Shown here: one piece after another, positions 56,159 to 64,000 of the stretch
Numbering within the stretch: position 1 is the stretch's first letter
Layout of the letters: every line of letters starts with the position of its first letter
Source of the DNA: Flavobacterium panacagri
GTDB taxonomy: Bacteria > Bacteroidota > Bacteroidia > Flavobacteriales > Flavobacteriaceae
Direction of reading: 5' to 3'
Assembly (NCBI RefSeq): GCF_030378165.1
Contig: NZ_CP119766.1
Location: 3,100,001 to 3,164,000 of the forward strand
DNA length: 64,000 nt
Translations under genes and position numbers: made by a program
The notes under the pieces: generated by a model
The model's input: only the letters and a program-made list of their open reading frames with translations
Database searches by the model: none
What the model was told of the DNA's origin: nothing

Positions 56159-56166
56159 CAAAAGTA
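56159..56166 (-). promoter_or_regulatory. Candidate -7 element of the thr operon
   Basis: TACTTTTG on the minus strand matches TAnnTTTG and lies 11 bases ahead of the leader-peptide ATG. No clear TTG was found at 17-23 bases upstream. The remainder of the gap to 56499 is AT-rich and shows no other gene. Confidence 0.4.
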
Positions 56167-56499
56167 CAGATTTTTATAAGAGTTAAAAACCTAAAAAGGC
56201 TTTTTGCGAATATTTTAATAATTCAAATCCCAATAATTCATTATTGAGCATTTGTTAAAATTAAACAGGCTAAATTGAGGTTTTGACATATTTGGTATTC
56301 TATTTTTTATTGTTTTTCTTTTATAAAGAGTTGAATTCTAATTAAAAAATGATGAAAAAGCCATAAGAAAAGAGAAGTTTAGCTTTGAGAATAAATTAAA
56401 AGCATAGAATGGCTTTTGTTGAAATTTTAATTATTGTGATAAATTGTTGCTTTTTAATATTGATTTGTTGAATTTTGACGTCTTAAATTGAAAAACATC

Positions 56500-58014
56500 A
56501 TGAGAGAAATCCATTATATAAGTACTGAAACGATTACTTTAGAAACACTACACGAGATTTTATCCAATAATAAAATGCTTGAATTATCGGAAGAAGCTAA
56601 AGTAAATGTGCAGAAATGCCGTGATTATTTAGATAAAAAAATGGAATCACATACAGCGCCCATTTATGGTATCAATACTGGTTTTGGTTCGTTGTATAGT
56701 GTGAAAATCTCAAATGAGAATTTATCTAAGCTTCAAGAAAACTTAGTGAAATCTCACGCTTGTGGAACTGGAGAAGAAGTTCCGTCTGAAATTGTGAAAA
56801 TGATGCTTTTGCTGAAAATTCAATCTTTAAGCTACGGACATTCCGGAGTGCAATTGAAGACTTTAGAGCGTTTGGTTGATTTTTATAATAATGATATTCT
56901 GCCAATCATTTATACTCAAGGTTCACTTGGAGCTTCGGGAGATTTAGCGCCTTTAGCTCATATGTCATTACCTTTAATTGGAGAAGGAGTAGTGCTTTTT
57001 GAAGGGAAGAAAACAGCTTCTGCTGAAGTTTTAAAACATTTTAACTGGGAACCAATTGTTTTACAGTCCAAAGAAGGATTGGCTTTGTTGAATGGAACGC
57101 AGTTTATGAGTGCTTATGGAGCTCATATTTTGATTAAAGCTTATAAATATTCGTATTTGGCAGATTTAATTGGAACTATTTCTTTGGAAGGTTTTGATGG
57201 AAGAATCGAACCATTCAACGAATTGATTCATTATATACGTCCGCACAAAGGTCAGATTATAACAGCACAAAGAATTACTGAATTCTTAGAGGGAAGTGAA
57301 ATTATTGCTCAAGAAAAGAAACATGTTCAGGATCCGTATTCTTTCCGCTGTATGCCTCAGGTTCACGGAGCTTCAAAAGATGCGATTGATTATGTTCGAA
57401 AAGTATTCAAAACCGAAATCAATTCGGTTACTGATAATCCAAATATATTCATAGAAGCCGATCAGATTATTTCTGGCGGGAATTTCCATGGACAGCCTTT
57501 AGCTTTAGCTTTAGATTTTATGGCAATTGCTTTGGCGGAATTAGGAAGTATTTCTGAAAGAAGAACCTATCAATTAATTTCCGGATTGCGTAATCTTCCA
57601 GCATTTTTGGTCGATAATCCAGGGCTAAATTCTGGTTTAATGATTCCACAATATACTGCAGCCAGTATTGCAAGTCAAAATAAACAATTGGCAACTCCAG
57701 CAAGTATTGATAGTATTGTTTCCAGTAACGGACAAGAAGATCATGTGAGCATGGGAGCCAACGGAGCTACAAAAGCCTTACGAATTTTAGATAATTTAGA
57801 GCGTATTTTGGCGATAGAATTGTTGAATGCTTCACAGGCAATTGCGTACAGAGAACCGCTAAAATCAAGCGATTTTATCGAAATGTTCTTAAGCAGTTAC
57901 CGCGAAGTGGTGCCTCTGGTAAAAGAAGACAGAATCTTACATAATGACATAGAAAACACGGTGTTATTCCTAGAGAGTTTCCAAATAGAAAACGATTTGT
58001 TAACAATGGCTTAA
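56500..58014 (+). CDS. hutH: Histidine ammonia-lyase
   Basis: This 504-aa aromatic amino acid lyase carries the self-forming MIO cofactor triad Ala145-Ser146-Gly147 in GSLGASGDLAPLAH, the tyrosine loop YGINTGFG, and the substrate-selectivity pair Ser-His in LVKSHACGTGEE, which favours histidine over tyrosine or phenylalanine. Later motifs are VTDNPNIF and GGNFHGQPLAL. It deaminates L-histidine to urocanate. The start is ATG 56500; the TTG at 56488 is less likely. No hutU, hutI or hutG is in the window, so the rest of the pathway, if present, lies elsewhere. Confidence 0.86.
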   Translation: MREIHYISTETITLETLHEILSNNKMLELSEEAKVNVQKCRDYLDKKMESHTAPIYGINTGFGSLYSVKISNENLSKLQENLVKSHACGTGEEVPSEIVKMMLLLKIQSLSYGHSGVQLKTLERLVDFYNNDILPIIYTQGSLGASGDLAPLAHMSLPLIGEGVVLFEGKKTASAEVLKHFNWEPIVLQSKEGLALLNGTQFMSAYGAHILIKAYKYSYLADLIGTISLEGFDGRIEPFNELIHYIRPHKGQIITAQRITEFLEGSEIIAQEKKHVQDPYSFRCMPQVHGASKDAIDYVRKVFKTEINSVTDNPNIFIEADQIISGGNFHGQPLALALDFMAIALAELGSISERRTYQLISGLRNLPAFLVDNPGLNSGLMIPQYTAASIASQNKQLATPASIDSIVSSNGQEDHVSMGANGATKALRILDNLERILAIELLNASQAIAYREPLKSSDFIEMFLSSYREVVPLVKEDRILHNDIENTVLFLESFQIENDLLTMA

Positions 58015-58016
58015 CA

Positions 58017-58043
58017 TTGCAAAATATTATTGAAGTAATTTTG
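58017..58043 (+). promoter_or_regulatory. Promoter of the PhoU-like/Pit operon
   Basis: TTG (58017-58019), 16 bases and TAATTTTG (58036-58043) fit the Bacteroidota form within one base of spacing. The start codon at 58063 is 19 bases downstream. Confidence 0.5.
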
Positions 58044-58062
58044 CACTATCAAAAATAAAACA

Positions 58063-58707
58063 ATGTCAATAAACAGTATTTTCCAATTTTTAGTGCCGAA
58101 AGACAAAAAATTCTTTCCACTTTTTGAAGAGGCTTCTAGCAATTTAATTGAATTAGCTTCTAACTTACACGAAGCTGTAAATTTACCATTAAAAGAAAGA
58201 GAAATTCTTTTTCAAAAAATTGACGAATTAGAACAAAAAGGAGAAGACATTACCCGTCAGACTAACCTTGAGTTAAGCAGAAACTTTATTACTCCATTTG
58301 ATAGAGAAGATATTCACACGTTAATTACTTCAATTGACAACGTTGCAGATTATCTTCACGGTGCATCTAGCCGTATGAGATTGTATCAAGTTGATAAGAT
58401 TACAAAATCTATCAGAAAGATGACAGAAATCAACCTTGAAGCTTGTCAAAACATTGACAGTGCAGTAAAAGAGTTGAGAAACTTACAGAATTTTAAAGTT
58501 ATTAAAGATGCGTGTGCTAGAATTAACAAACTAGAAAACAAATCGGATAACGTTTATAACAAAGCAGTTTTTGAAATTTTTGAAAACGAAACAGACGCTA
58601 AAAATATCATTAAATATAAAGAAGTGTTATCTGTTTTAGAATCAGCAACAGACAAATGTAAGAGTGTTGCGAACATACTAGAATCTATTTCTGTAAAACA
58701 TTCTTAA
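58063..58707 (+). CDS. PhoU-like DUF47 protein, partner of the phosphate transporter
   Basis: This 214-aa, all-helical protein is of the DUF47/PhoU-like type (FFPLFEEASSNLIELASNLHE, KIDELEQKGEDITRQTNLELSRNFITPFDREDIHTLITSIDNVADYL split over two helices). Members are encoded next to Pit transporters and are thought to modulate them, which is the layout here: the Pit gene follows after 30 bases. No membrane segment. Confidence 0.88.
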   Translation: MSINSIFQFLVPKDKKFFPLFEEASSNLIELASNLHEAVNLPLKEREILFQKIDELEQKGEDITRQTNLELSRNFITPFDREDIHTLITSIDNVADYLHGASSRMRLYQVDKITKSIRKMTEINLEACQNIDSAVKELRNLQNFKVIKDACARINKLENKSDNVYNKAVFEIFENETDAKNIIKYKEVLSVLESATDKCKSVANILESISVKHS

Positions 58708-58737
58708 TTCAATTTTTCATTCTGAAGTTATAATCTT

Positions 58738-60078
58738 ATGACTATACTTATATTAATTATAGTACTTGCCTTAATTTTTGATTACATCAATGGTTTTCAT
58801 GATGCGGCAAATGCTATAGCGACTGTTGTTGCAACAAAGGTTTTGACACCTTTTCAGGCGGTAGTCTGGGCAGCATTTTTTAACTTTCTAGCGTATTGGG
58901 TTTTTGGATTTGGTGTTGCGGATACTGTTGCTAAAACAGCGGATACAATGCAAATTGATCTGGTGGTGATTTTAGCTGGTGTAATTGCGGCTATATGCTG
59001 GAACTTATTGACTTGGTGGTTAGGAATTCCTTCAAGTTCTTCACATACTCTTATCGGTGGTTTTGCTGGTGCGGCGGTAGCACATGCCATTGCAATTCAT
59101 GGTTTTTCAGGTTATGTTGGAGCAGACGGAGCAACACATCATTGGTACGATATAGTGAGTTGGTATAAGGCTGGAAAAGATGGCGGAGTGCCTTCTGGAG
59201 TTATTATCATTATTGCTTTTATTGTTTTAGCGCCTTTGTTGGGAGCTTTGGCATCCTATTTAATCTCTATTTGGTTGTTAAATGCATCTCGTAAAAGTAT
59301 TGGGCCAAAAATATTTACTATTGCATTAATGATTGCAACTATTTGGTTTGTTTACGTGCAAATGATTCCTTATGAGGAAATTATAAAAGATGGGCATAAA
59401 CCTCGTTTTGCTTCTTCAGTTTTTTGGAGTGTTGCTTTAGAGCCTCATAATATAAAATGGCTTTTGGTTGCATTTATTGTATTGACGGTAAGTGGTTTTT
59501 GTTTGATTTTTAGCAGTTTGAATCTTCATCAAGCAGATGCTGCTTTGAAAAAAATGCAATTACTATCTTCTGCGGCTTTTAGTTTAGGACATGGAGGAAA
59601 TGATTCGCAAAAAGTAATGGGTATTATCGCAGCAGCGGTTGTTGTTTATATTAATACAAATCCAGGTGTTCACATGGATCCTTGGTTAGATGTAGTTCTT
59701 CCTTCTGAAGACGGAGCTTTTAAAATGCCACCTTGGATTCCGTTAGCATGTTATTCTGCCATTGCAGCAGGAACTTTAAGTGGTGGATGGAAAATTGTGA
59801 AAACAATGGGATCTAAAATTACAAAAGTAAGTTCGTTTGAAGGAGTTGCCGCTGAAACAGCTGGTGCTTTGACACTTTACTTTACAGAACACTTAAAAAT
59901 TCCGGTAAGTACAACACATACTATCACAGGATCTATTATTGGAGTTGGATTAACAAAACGTGTTTCTGCCGTAAGATGGGGAGTTACCGTTAGTTTAATC
60001 TGGGCTTGGATCTTAACTATTCCAATTTCAGCTTTATTGGCAGGTTTGGTTTATTTTATTCTAAGTGTATTTATTTAG
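58738..60078 (+). CDS. Inorganic phosphate transporter, Pit family
   Basis: This 446-aa protein has about ten to twelve membrane helices. The two inverted Pit signatures are visible: DYINGFHDAANAIATVVATK in the first half and AFSLGHGGNDSQKVMGIIAA in the second. SSSSHTLIGGFAGA and VSTTHTITGSIIGV are the matching paired motifs. Pit proteins couple uptake of metal-phosphate to the proton gradient (some use sodium). It is co-transcribed with the PhoU-like gene and ends at the hairpin 60133-60163. Confidence 0.93.
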   Translation: MTILILIIVLALIFDYINGFHDAANAIATVVATKVLTPFQAVVWAAFFNFLAYWVFGFGVADTVAKTADTMQIDLVVILAGVIAAICWNLLTWWLGIPSSSSHTLIGGFAGAAVAHAIAIHGFSGYVGADGATHHWYDIVSWYKAGKDGGVPSGVIIIIAFIVLAPLLGALASYLISIWLLNASRKSIGPKIFTIALMIATIWFVYVQMIPYEEIIKDGHKPRFASSVFWSVALEPHNIKWLLVAFIVLTVSGFCLIFSSLNLHQADAALKKMQLLSSAAFSLGHGGNDSQKVMGIIAAAVVVYINTNPGVHMDPWLDVVLPSEDGAFKMPPWIPLACYSAIAAGTLSGGWKIVKTMGSKITKVSSFEGVAAETAGALTLYFTEHLKIPVSTTHTITGSIIGVGLTKRVSAVRWGVTVSLIWAWILTIPISALLAGLVYFILSVFI

Positions 60079-60132
60079 TAAAATGATTATGGTAAAATGT
60101 TAGATCTGAATCGCATTTTTATCTAGATATTT

Positions 60133-60163
60133 AAAAGCCGATTTCTTTTTGAAATCGGCTTTT
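60133..60163. terminator. Bidirectional terminator, Pit and DUF421 genes
   Basis: A 13-bp perfect stem AAAAGCCGATTTC / GAAATCGGCTTTT with a loop of Ts is flanked by T-rich tracts, between convergent genes. Confidence 0.85.
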
Positions 60164-60177
60164 TTGTTTTTGTAATA

Positions 60178-60699
60178 TTATAAATTTTGTAGATTCTTGC
60201 GATTGTGTTTTCGTTTGTAATGTGTCTGTTTAAGATGCTTTTGATCTGCAGAAATTATACTTATTGTTCCGTCAATTTCCAGCATGGCAAGTTTGACATC
60301 GGTAAGGTGTTCTAAACCATGTTCTCGTACCGCTTCTTTTAATTCGTCATGCGAGATGTCTAATCTGCTTAAGGCTTTGAAATCTAGTTTTCCATCATGG
60401 ATTAAAACTTCAGGTTTGTCAAGTAATAAATTGCTTATAGTTTTAGAGTTGCGGGTTAATTTTTTAATTGCAAAATTGATTACGAATAAAACCAGTGCTG
60501 CAACCAATCCGCCAAGAAGGCTCGTATCTGGGCCAACCATTGCATTTTGAACTGAGTTGCTAATTAGTAAAATTAGAATAATATCGGCAGTGTTTAATTG
60601 TGAAAGTTCTTTTTTGCCGAATATTCGTAAAGCAATCGTCATGAAAAAATAGACAGCTGCACTTCTGATGATTATATCTAAATAAGGAAATTGAATCAT
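60178..60699 (-). CDS. DUF421 family membrane protein (YetF-like)
   Basis: This 173-aa protein has three N-terminal helices (IIIRSAAVYFFMTIALRIFG, TADIILILLISNSVQNAMV, LLGGLVAALVLFVINFAI) and a soluble C-terminal part (LDKPEVLIHDGKLDFKAL, LSRLDISHDELKEAVREHGL, VKLAMLEIDGTISII). Both parts are typical of DUF421 proteins, which occur in many bacteria and are linked to spore germination or stress in Bacillus; no function is known here. A basic tail (HYKRKHNRKNLQNL) follows. Confidence 0.88.
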   Translation of the reverse strand: MIQFPYLDIIIRSAAVYFFMTIALRIFGKKELSQLNTADIILILLISNSVQNAMVGPDTSLLGGLVAALVLFVINFAIKKLTRNSKTISNLLLDKPEVLIHDGKLDFKALSRLDISHDELKEAVREHGLEHLTDVKLAMLEIDGTISIISADQKHLKQTHYKRKHNRKNLQNL

Positions 60700-60734
60700 T
60701 TTACTATTTTTGTTTTATTAAAGTTAAATAAAAA

Positions 60735-60768
60735 AGCTTTGCCAAAGTTTTAAACTTCGGCAAAGCTT
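60735..60768 (-). terminator. Terminator after the RimK-like gene
   Basis: AGCTTTGCC...GGCAAAGCT with an inner AAGTTT / AAACTT arm forms a long hairpin with one mismatch, followed on the minus strand by a run of Ts. Confidence 0.8.
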
Positions 60769-60807
60769 CTAAATTATGAATCGATAATTAAGTTTAAATG
60801 AACTTAG

Positions 60808-62175
60808 TTATAATTTGAAATTCTTTTCAATCGCTCTAATCATTTCTCCAGCAACATCTTTATTGGTTGCACCTTCGATGCCTTCTAGGCCTGGAGAAGA
60901 GTTTACTTCTAATAATAAAGGACCTTTGGAAGAACGGATAATATCAACACCAGCCACTTTTAAATCCATTGCTTTTGCTGCTTTAATGGCGATCTTTTTT
61001 TCTTCTGGAGTTACTTTTATCACAGATGCGGTTCCGCCCAAATGAATATTAGCTCTGAATTCGCCTGGCATGGCTTCACGCTGAATTGCGGCAACCACTT
61101 TTCCGTCAATCACAAAACAACGAATATCTTTTCCGTTAGCTTCTTTGATGAATTCCTGAACTAAAATGTTAGCATTTAAACTTTTGAATGCATTGATAAC
61201 ACTTTCTGCGGCTTTTTTAGTTTCAGCTAGAACAACCCCTTTTCCTTGTGTGCCTTCTAATAATTTTACAATTAGAGGCGAACCTCCAACCATCTTGATT
61301 AAGTTGTCTGTATCAAGCGGAGAATTAGCAAATCCTGTAGTTGGAATATCTATGCCGCTGTTTAGTAATAGCTGTAAAGAATATAATTTATCTCTCGATT
61401 GCGTAATTGCTGTAGCTGAATTCAGAACAAAAACCTTCAAAGCTTCAAACTGACGCGTTAAAGCACAGCCATAAAAAGTAATGCTTGGTCTGATTCTCGG
61501 GATAATAGCATCAAACTCGTTTAGGATTTTTCCGCCTCTGTAGTGAATTTCAGGTTTTTTGGCGTCCAATTTCATATAGCATTCTTTGATATTTAAGAAA
61601 TGCATTTCGTGCCCGCGCATTTCGCCGGCTTCCATGATTCTTTTGTTGCTGTATAATTCAGGATTGCTGGCTAAAAGGCCAATTCGTAAACCTGTTTTTG
61701 CTTTTTCTGAATTTTGATATAATTCTTTAAGGGATTCAGGAGTAGGCTGTCCTAAAAGGTATTTTTGCTCTGGATCAACCAAAACCCTTCCACTCATGGC
61801 TTCGCGTCCTAAAAGCATTCTAAATCCCATAGAATCGCGGTTAGTCAAAGTCATTTCGATTGGCCATTTAGTATCGCCAATTTTTAAACTGGTTTGAATC
61901 ACATAACGATGTTCTCTAAAACCGCTTGAGCTTTTAACGATTCGTTTGTCAACCAAAGGTGCTTCACAATGAATAATAGTTTTAATATTATTCTGAATTG
62001 GATTAATGTCGAATTTAACCCAATTGGCATCATTTTTTATAAAAGGAGCTATGTTTAAAGCGTGCATTGCCGAAGTTTTAGCGCCGGAATCAACACGAGC
62101 TTTGATTGTCGGGATTCCAAGTTCTGGAAATGAGCACCATTCTTCACTGCCTAAAATGACTTTGTTTTGAAGCAT
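60808..62175 (-). CDS. Fused RimB-like aspartic endopeptidase / RimK-like ATP-grasp ligase
   Basis: In this 455-aa protein, residues 1-140 are the retropepsin-like domain of the RimB/ATP-dependent zinc protease family, with the active-site type motif [14 protein letters not shown] (Asp29) and [10 protein letters not shown]. Residues about 155-455 are a RimK-type ATP-grasp ligase with [44 protein letters not shown] and the metal loop [18 protein letters not shown]. RimK adds glutamate to the C-terminus of ribosomal protein S6, and RimB trims the chain in organisms studied. Here both activities are on one chain. Whether S6 is the substrate is inferred. Confidence 0.88.
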   Translation of the reverse strand: MLQNKVILGSEEWCSFPELGIPTIKARVDSGAKTSAMHALNIAPFIKNDANWVKFDINPIQNNIKTIIHCEAPLVDKRIVKSSSGFREHRYVIQTSLKIGDTKWPIEMTLTNRDSMGFRMLLGREAMSGRVLVDPEQKYLLGQPTPESLKELYQNSEKAKTGLRIGLLASNPELYSNKRIMEAGEMRGHEMHFLNIKECYMKLDAKKPEIHYRGGKILNEFDAIIPRIRPSITFYGCALTRQFEALKVFVLNSATAITQSRDKLYSLQLLLNSGIDIPTTGFANSPLDTDNLIKMVGGSPLIVKLLEGTQGKGVVLAETKKAAESVINAFKSLNANILVQEFIKEANGKDIRCFVIDGKVVAAIQREAMPGEFRANIHLGGTASVIKVTPEEKKIAIKAAKAMDLKVAGVDIIRSSKGPLLLEVNSSPGLEGIEGATNKDVAGEMIRAIEKNFKL

Positions 62176-62216
62176 ATGTTTTTATTTAGTTTTATGATCT
62201 GTTGGCTGTAATTATT

Positions 62217-62362
62217 TTAAACGCATAGAAGCATAGTATTTGAAACTGCGTAAAAGGCGTTTCACTTGTATAAATTCACATAGTTTGCTATGTGTTAGAA
62301 ACTAGTTTCTTTCGATTTTCCTTTCTTTAGTAAAGTAAAAATCTATGTTTCTATGTGTTTAA
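62217..62362. repeat. 146-bp element with 20-bp near-perfect terminal inverted repeats
   Basis: TTAAACGCATAGAAGCATAG (62217-62236) faces CTATGTTTCTATGTGTTTAA (62343-62362), 18 of 20 bases complementary. An internal hairpin CACATAG-TTTG-CTATGTG lies at 62277-62294. No gene is inside; the gap 62176-62463 otherwise shows nothing. Confidence 0.65.
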
Positions 62363-62463
62363 ATGTTTTTTTTAATTTCACTACCCAACAGGTTTTGTTA
62401 TAGAATTTAAATCCAAAAATAGCTATTTGCTTTTATTAAAGATAGTGATTTTTACAAAAAAAA

Positions 62464-62494
62464 TACCCGTTAAGTTAGGAAAACGTAACGGGTA
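62464..62494 (-). terminator. Terminator of clpC
   Basis: A 9-bp perfect stem TACCCGTTA / TAACGGGTA with a 13-base loop is followed on the minus strand by eight Ts. Confidence 0.88.
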
Positions 62495-62523
62495 GGTTAT
62501 TTCTGTTATAAATTTTAACTAAT

Positions 62524-64000
62524 TTATTGATTCGTCGGCTCTTCGGCTTTGTGGATTTCAACTGATAATTCTTGAGAATCATCTTTTAAGTCCATTAAGA
62601 TTTCATCGCCTGAATGTATTTTTGAAGTGATGATTTCTTCAGCTAACAAATCTTCAACATATTTCTGGATTGCTCTTTTCAGCGGTCGAGCTCCAAACTG
62701 CTTATCAAAACCTTTTTCAGCAATAAATGCTTTTGCTTTTTCTGTTAAGCTTAGTTTGTATCCTAACTCTGCAATACGAGAATATAGTTTTTTCAATTCG
62801 ATTTCGATAATCAAATCGATATCAGCTTTTTCTAGTGCGTTGAATACAATTACGTCATCAATTCTGTTTAAGAATTCAGGAGCAAAAGTTTTCTTCAATG
62901 CATTTTCGATAATGCTTTTTGAATTTTCATCAGCTTGAGCTGTTCTTGCAGCAGTACCAAATCCAACACCTTGTCCGAAATCTTTTAACTGACGAGCACC
63001 AACGTTAGATGTCATGATGATGATCGTGTTTTTAAAGTCAATTTTACGACCTAAACTATCAGTCAAATATCCGTCATCTAAAACCTGAAGCATCATATTG
63101 AATACATCTGGGTGTGCTTTTTCGATCTCATCTAAAAGTACCACACAGTATGGTTTTCTGCGAACTTTTTCAGTTAATTGACCGCCTTCTTCGTACCCGA
63201 CATATCCTGGAGGCGCTCCAACTAAACGAGAAATCGCAAATTTCTCCATGTATTCACTCATGTCAATACGAACTAAAGCATCTTCAGAATCAAATAATTC
63301 TTTTGCTAATACTTTAGCTAATTGTGTTTTACCAACACCAGTCTGACCTAAGAATATGAATGAACCAATTGGTTTATTAGGGTCTTTAAGTCCGGCTCTG
63401 TTGCGTTGAATAGAACGTGCAATTTTAAGAACTGCTTCGTTTTGACCAATTACTTTGTTCTGAATTAATTCAGGTAATTGAGCTAATTTATTGCTTTCTG
63501 TCTGTGCAATTCTATTAACAGGAATTCCAGTCATCATCGAAACAACATCGGCTACATTATCTTCTGTAACTTCAATTCGGTTGTTTTTAGAATCTTCTTC
63601 CCATTGTTCTTGTGCGATAGCTAAATCTTTTTCGATACGTTTTTCATCGTCGCGAAGTTTTGCTGCTTCTTCATATTTTTGTTTTTTAACAACCATATTT
63701 TTAAGCTCACGAACTTCTTCCAATTGACGCTCTAAATCCAAAATCTGTTTTGGAACATCAATGTTGGTGATATGAACACGTGATCCGGCTTCGTCCATAG
63801 CATCAATAGCTTTGTCTGGTAAGAAACGCTCAGACATATATCTGTTCGTTAATTTAACGCAGGCTTCGATAGCTTCTGGAGTATAAGTTACGTTATGGTG
63901 ATCTTCGTATTTGTCTTTTACGTTGTTCAAAATAGCGATCGTTTCTTCAACAGATGTTGGTTCAACAATAACTTTTTGGAAACGTCTTTCTAAAGCACCG
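62524..64000 (-). CDS. clpC: ATP-dependent Clp protease ATP-binding subunit ClpC, C-terminal part (partial at window edge)
   Basis: The frame stays open to the window edge; 491 residues are inside, so the N-terminal domain and most of the first AAA module lie beyond. It opens with GALERRFQKVIVEP, the end of the first ATPase module. A UVR-type helix (QKYEEAAKLRDDEKRIEKDL) identifies ClpC rather than ClpB. The second AAA module has Walker A GQTGVGKTQLAK, Walker B VVLLDEIEKAHPDVF and GYVGYEEGGQLTEKVR. ClpC feeds proteins to ClpP. An internal ATG at 63930 is not the start, because the upstream frame is conserved family sequence. Confidence 0.95.
   Translation of the reverse strand, partial: GALERRFQKVIVEPTSVEETIAILNNVKDKYEDHHNVTYTPEAIEACVKLTNRYMSERFLPDKAIDAMDEAGSRVHITNIDVPKQILDLERQLEEVRELKNMVVKKQKYEEAAKLRDDEKRIEKDLAIAQEQWEEDSKNNRIEVTEDNVADVVSMMTGIPVNRIAQTESNKLAQLPELIQNKVIGQNEAVLKIARSIQRNRAGLKDPNKPIGSFIFLGQTGVGKTQLAKVLAKELFDSEDALVRIDMSEYMEKFAISRLVGAPPGYVGYEEGGQLTEKVRRKPYCVVLLDEIEKAHPDVFNMMLQVLDDGYLTDSLGRKIDFKNTIIIMTSNVGARQLKDFGQGVGFGTAARTAQADENSKSIIENALKKTFAPEFLNRIDDVIVFNALEKADIDLIIEIELKKLYSRIAELGYKLSLTEKAKAFIAEKGFDKQFGARPLKRAIQKYVEDLLAEEIITSKIHSGDEILMDLKDDSQELSVEIHKAEEPTNQ

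Noticed and set aside
63114..63317. Plus-strand frames over clpC and other long genes
   Set aside because: They are antisense shadows of conserved coding sequence.

Overview
The window is a chromosomal piece of a Flavobacterium-like member of the Bacteroidota. The support is low GC content, Sec signal peptides beginning MKK, SprB-type repeats and a type IX secretion (T9SS) C-terminal domain, promoters matching the TTG-N17-23-TAnnTTTG form, weak Shine-Dalgarno sites, and housekeeping genes typical of the group. No tRNA, rRNA, CRISPR array, prophage or transposase was seen.

Layout. 1-4136: end of a threonine aldolase gene, a YbaB-like nucleoid protein, a secreted S9 peptidase and a cysteine-synthase-like enzyme. 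4408-6963: a duplicated module, each copy a secreted LamG-fold protein facing a very small membrane-protein gene across a shared terminator; the small gene of the second copy is only 25 codons. 7151-35304: ten genes on the minus strand, almost contiguous, probably one operon. In transcription order these are a 1573-aa secreted protein, a fibronectin type III (FN3) protein, four paralogous secreted proteins ending in one SprB-like repeat, a 2199-aa SprB-repeat adhesin with a T9SS sorting domain, an outer-membrane barrel with a coiled-coil tail, a 1907-aa protein that looks like a polymorphic toxin (FN3 modules, zincin-type protease, C-terminal PD-(D/E)XK-like nuclease), and a small protein placed like its immunity partner. 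I regard this as the most interesting system here.

35611-46919: YebC, a Prc-type protease, GcvT, an NAD(P)HX dehydratase, a HipA-like kinase coupled to a DUF3037 protein, a pectate lyase lipoprotein with a LacI-type palindrome upstream, a Crp/Fnr regulator, a GNAT acetyltransferase and three small unknown genes. 47345-50555: a defence-like patch with an XRE regulator, a soluble protein overlapping a four-helix membrane protein, and a PD-(D/E)XK nuclease-like protein. 50732-56166: the thrABC operon with a Thr/Ile-rich leader peptide and attenuator-like hairpin that is too short for ordinary gene finding. 56500-64000: histidine ammonia-lyase, a PhoU-like protein with a Pit phosphate transporter, a DUF421 membrane protein, a fused RimB-like/RimK-like protein, and the C-terminal two thirds or so of ClpC.

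From about 36 kb to 62.4 kb the intergenic spaces carry several families of dispersed inverted repeats. The 4-35 kb stretch holds almost none, apart from gene terminators.
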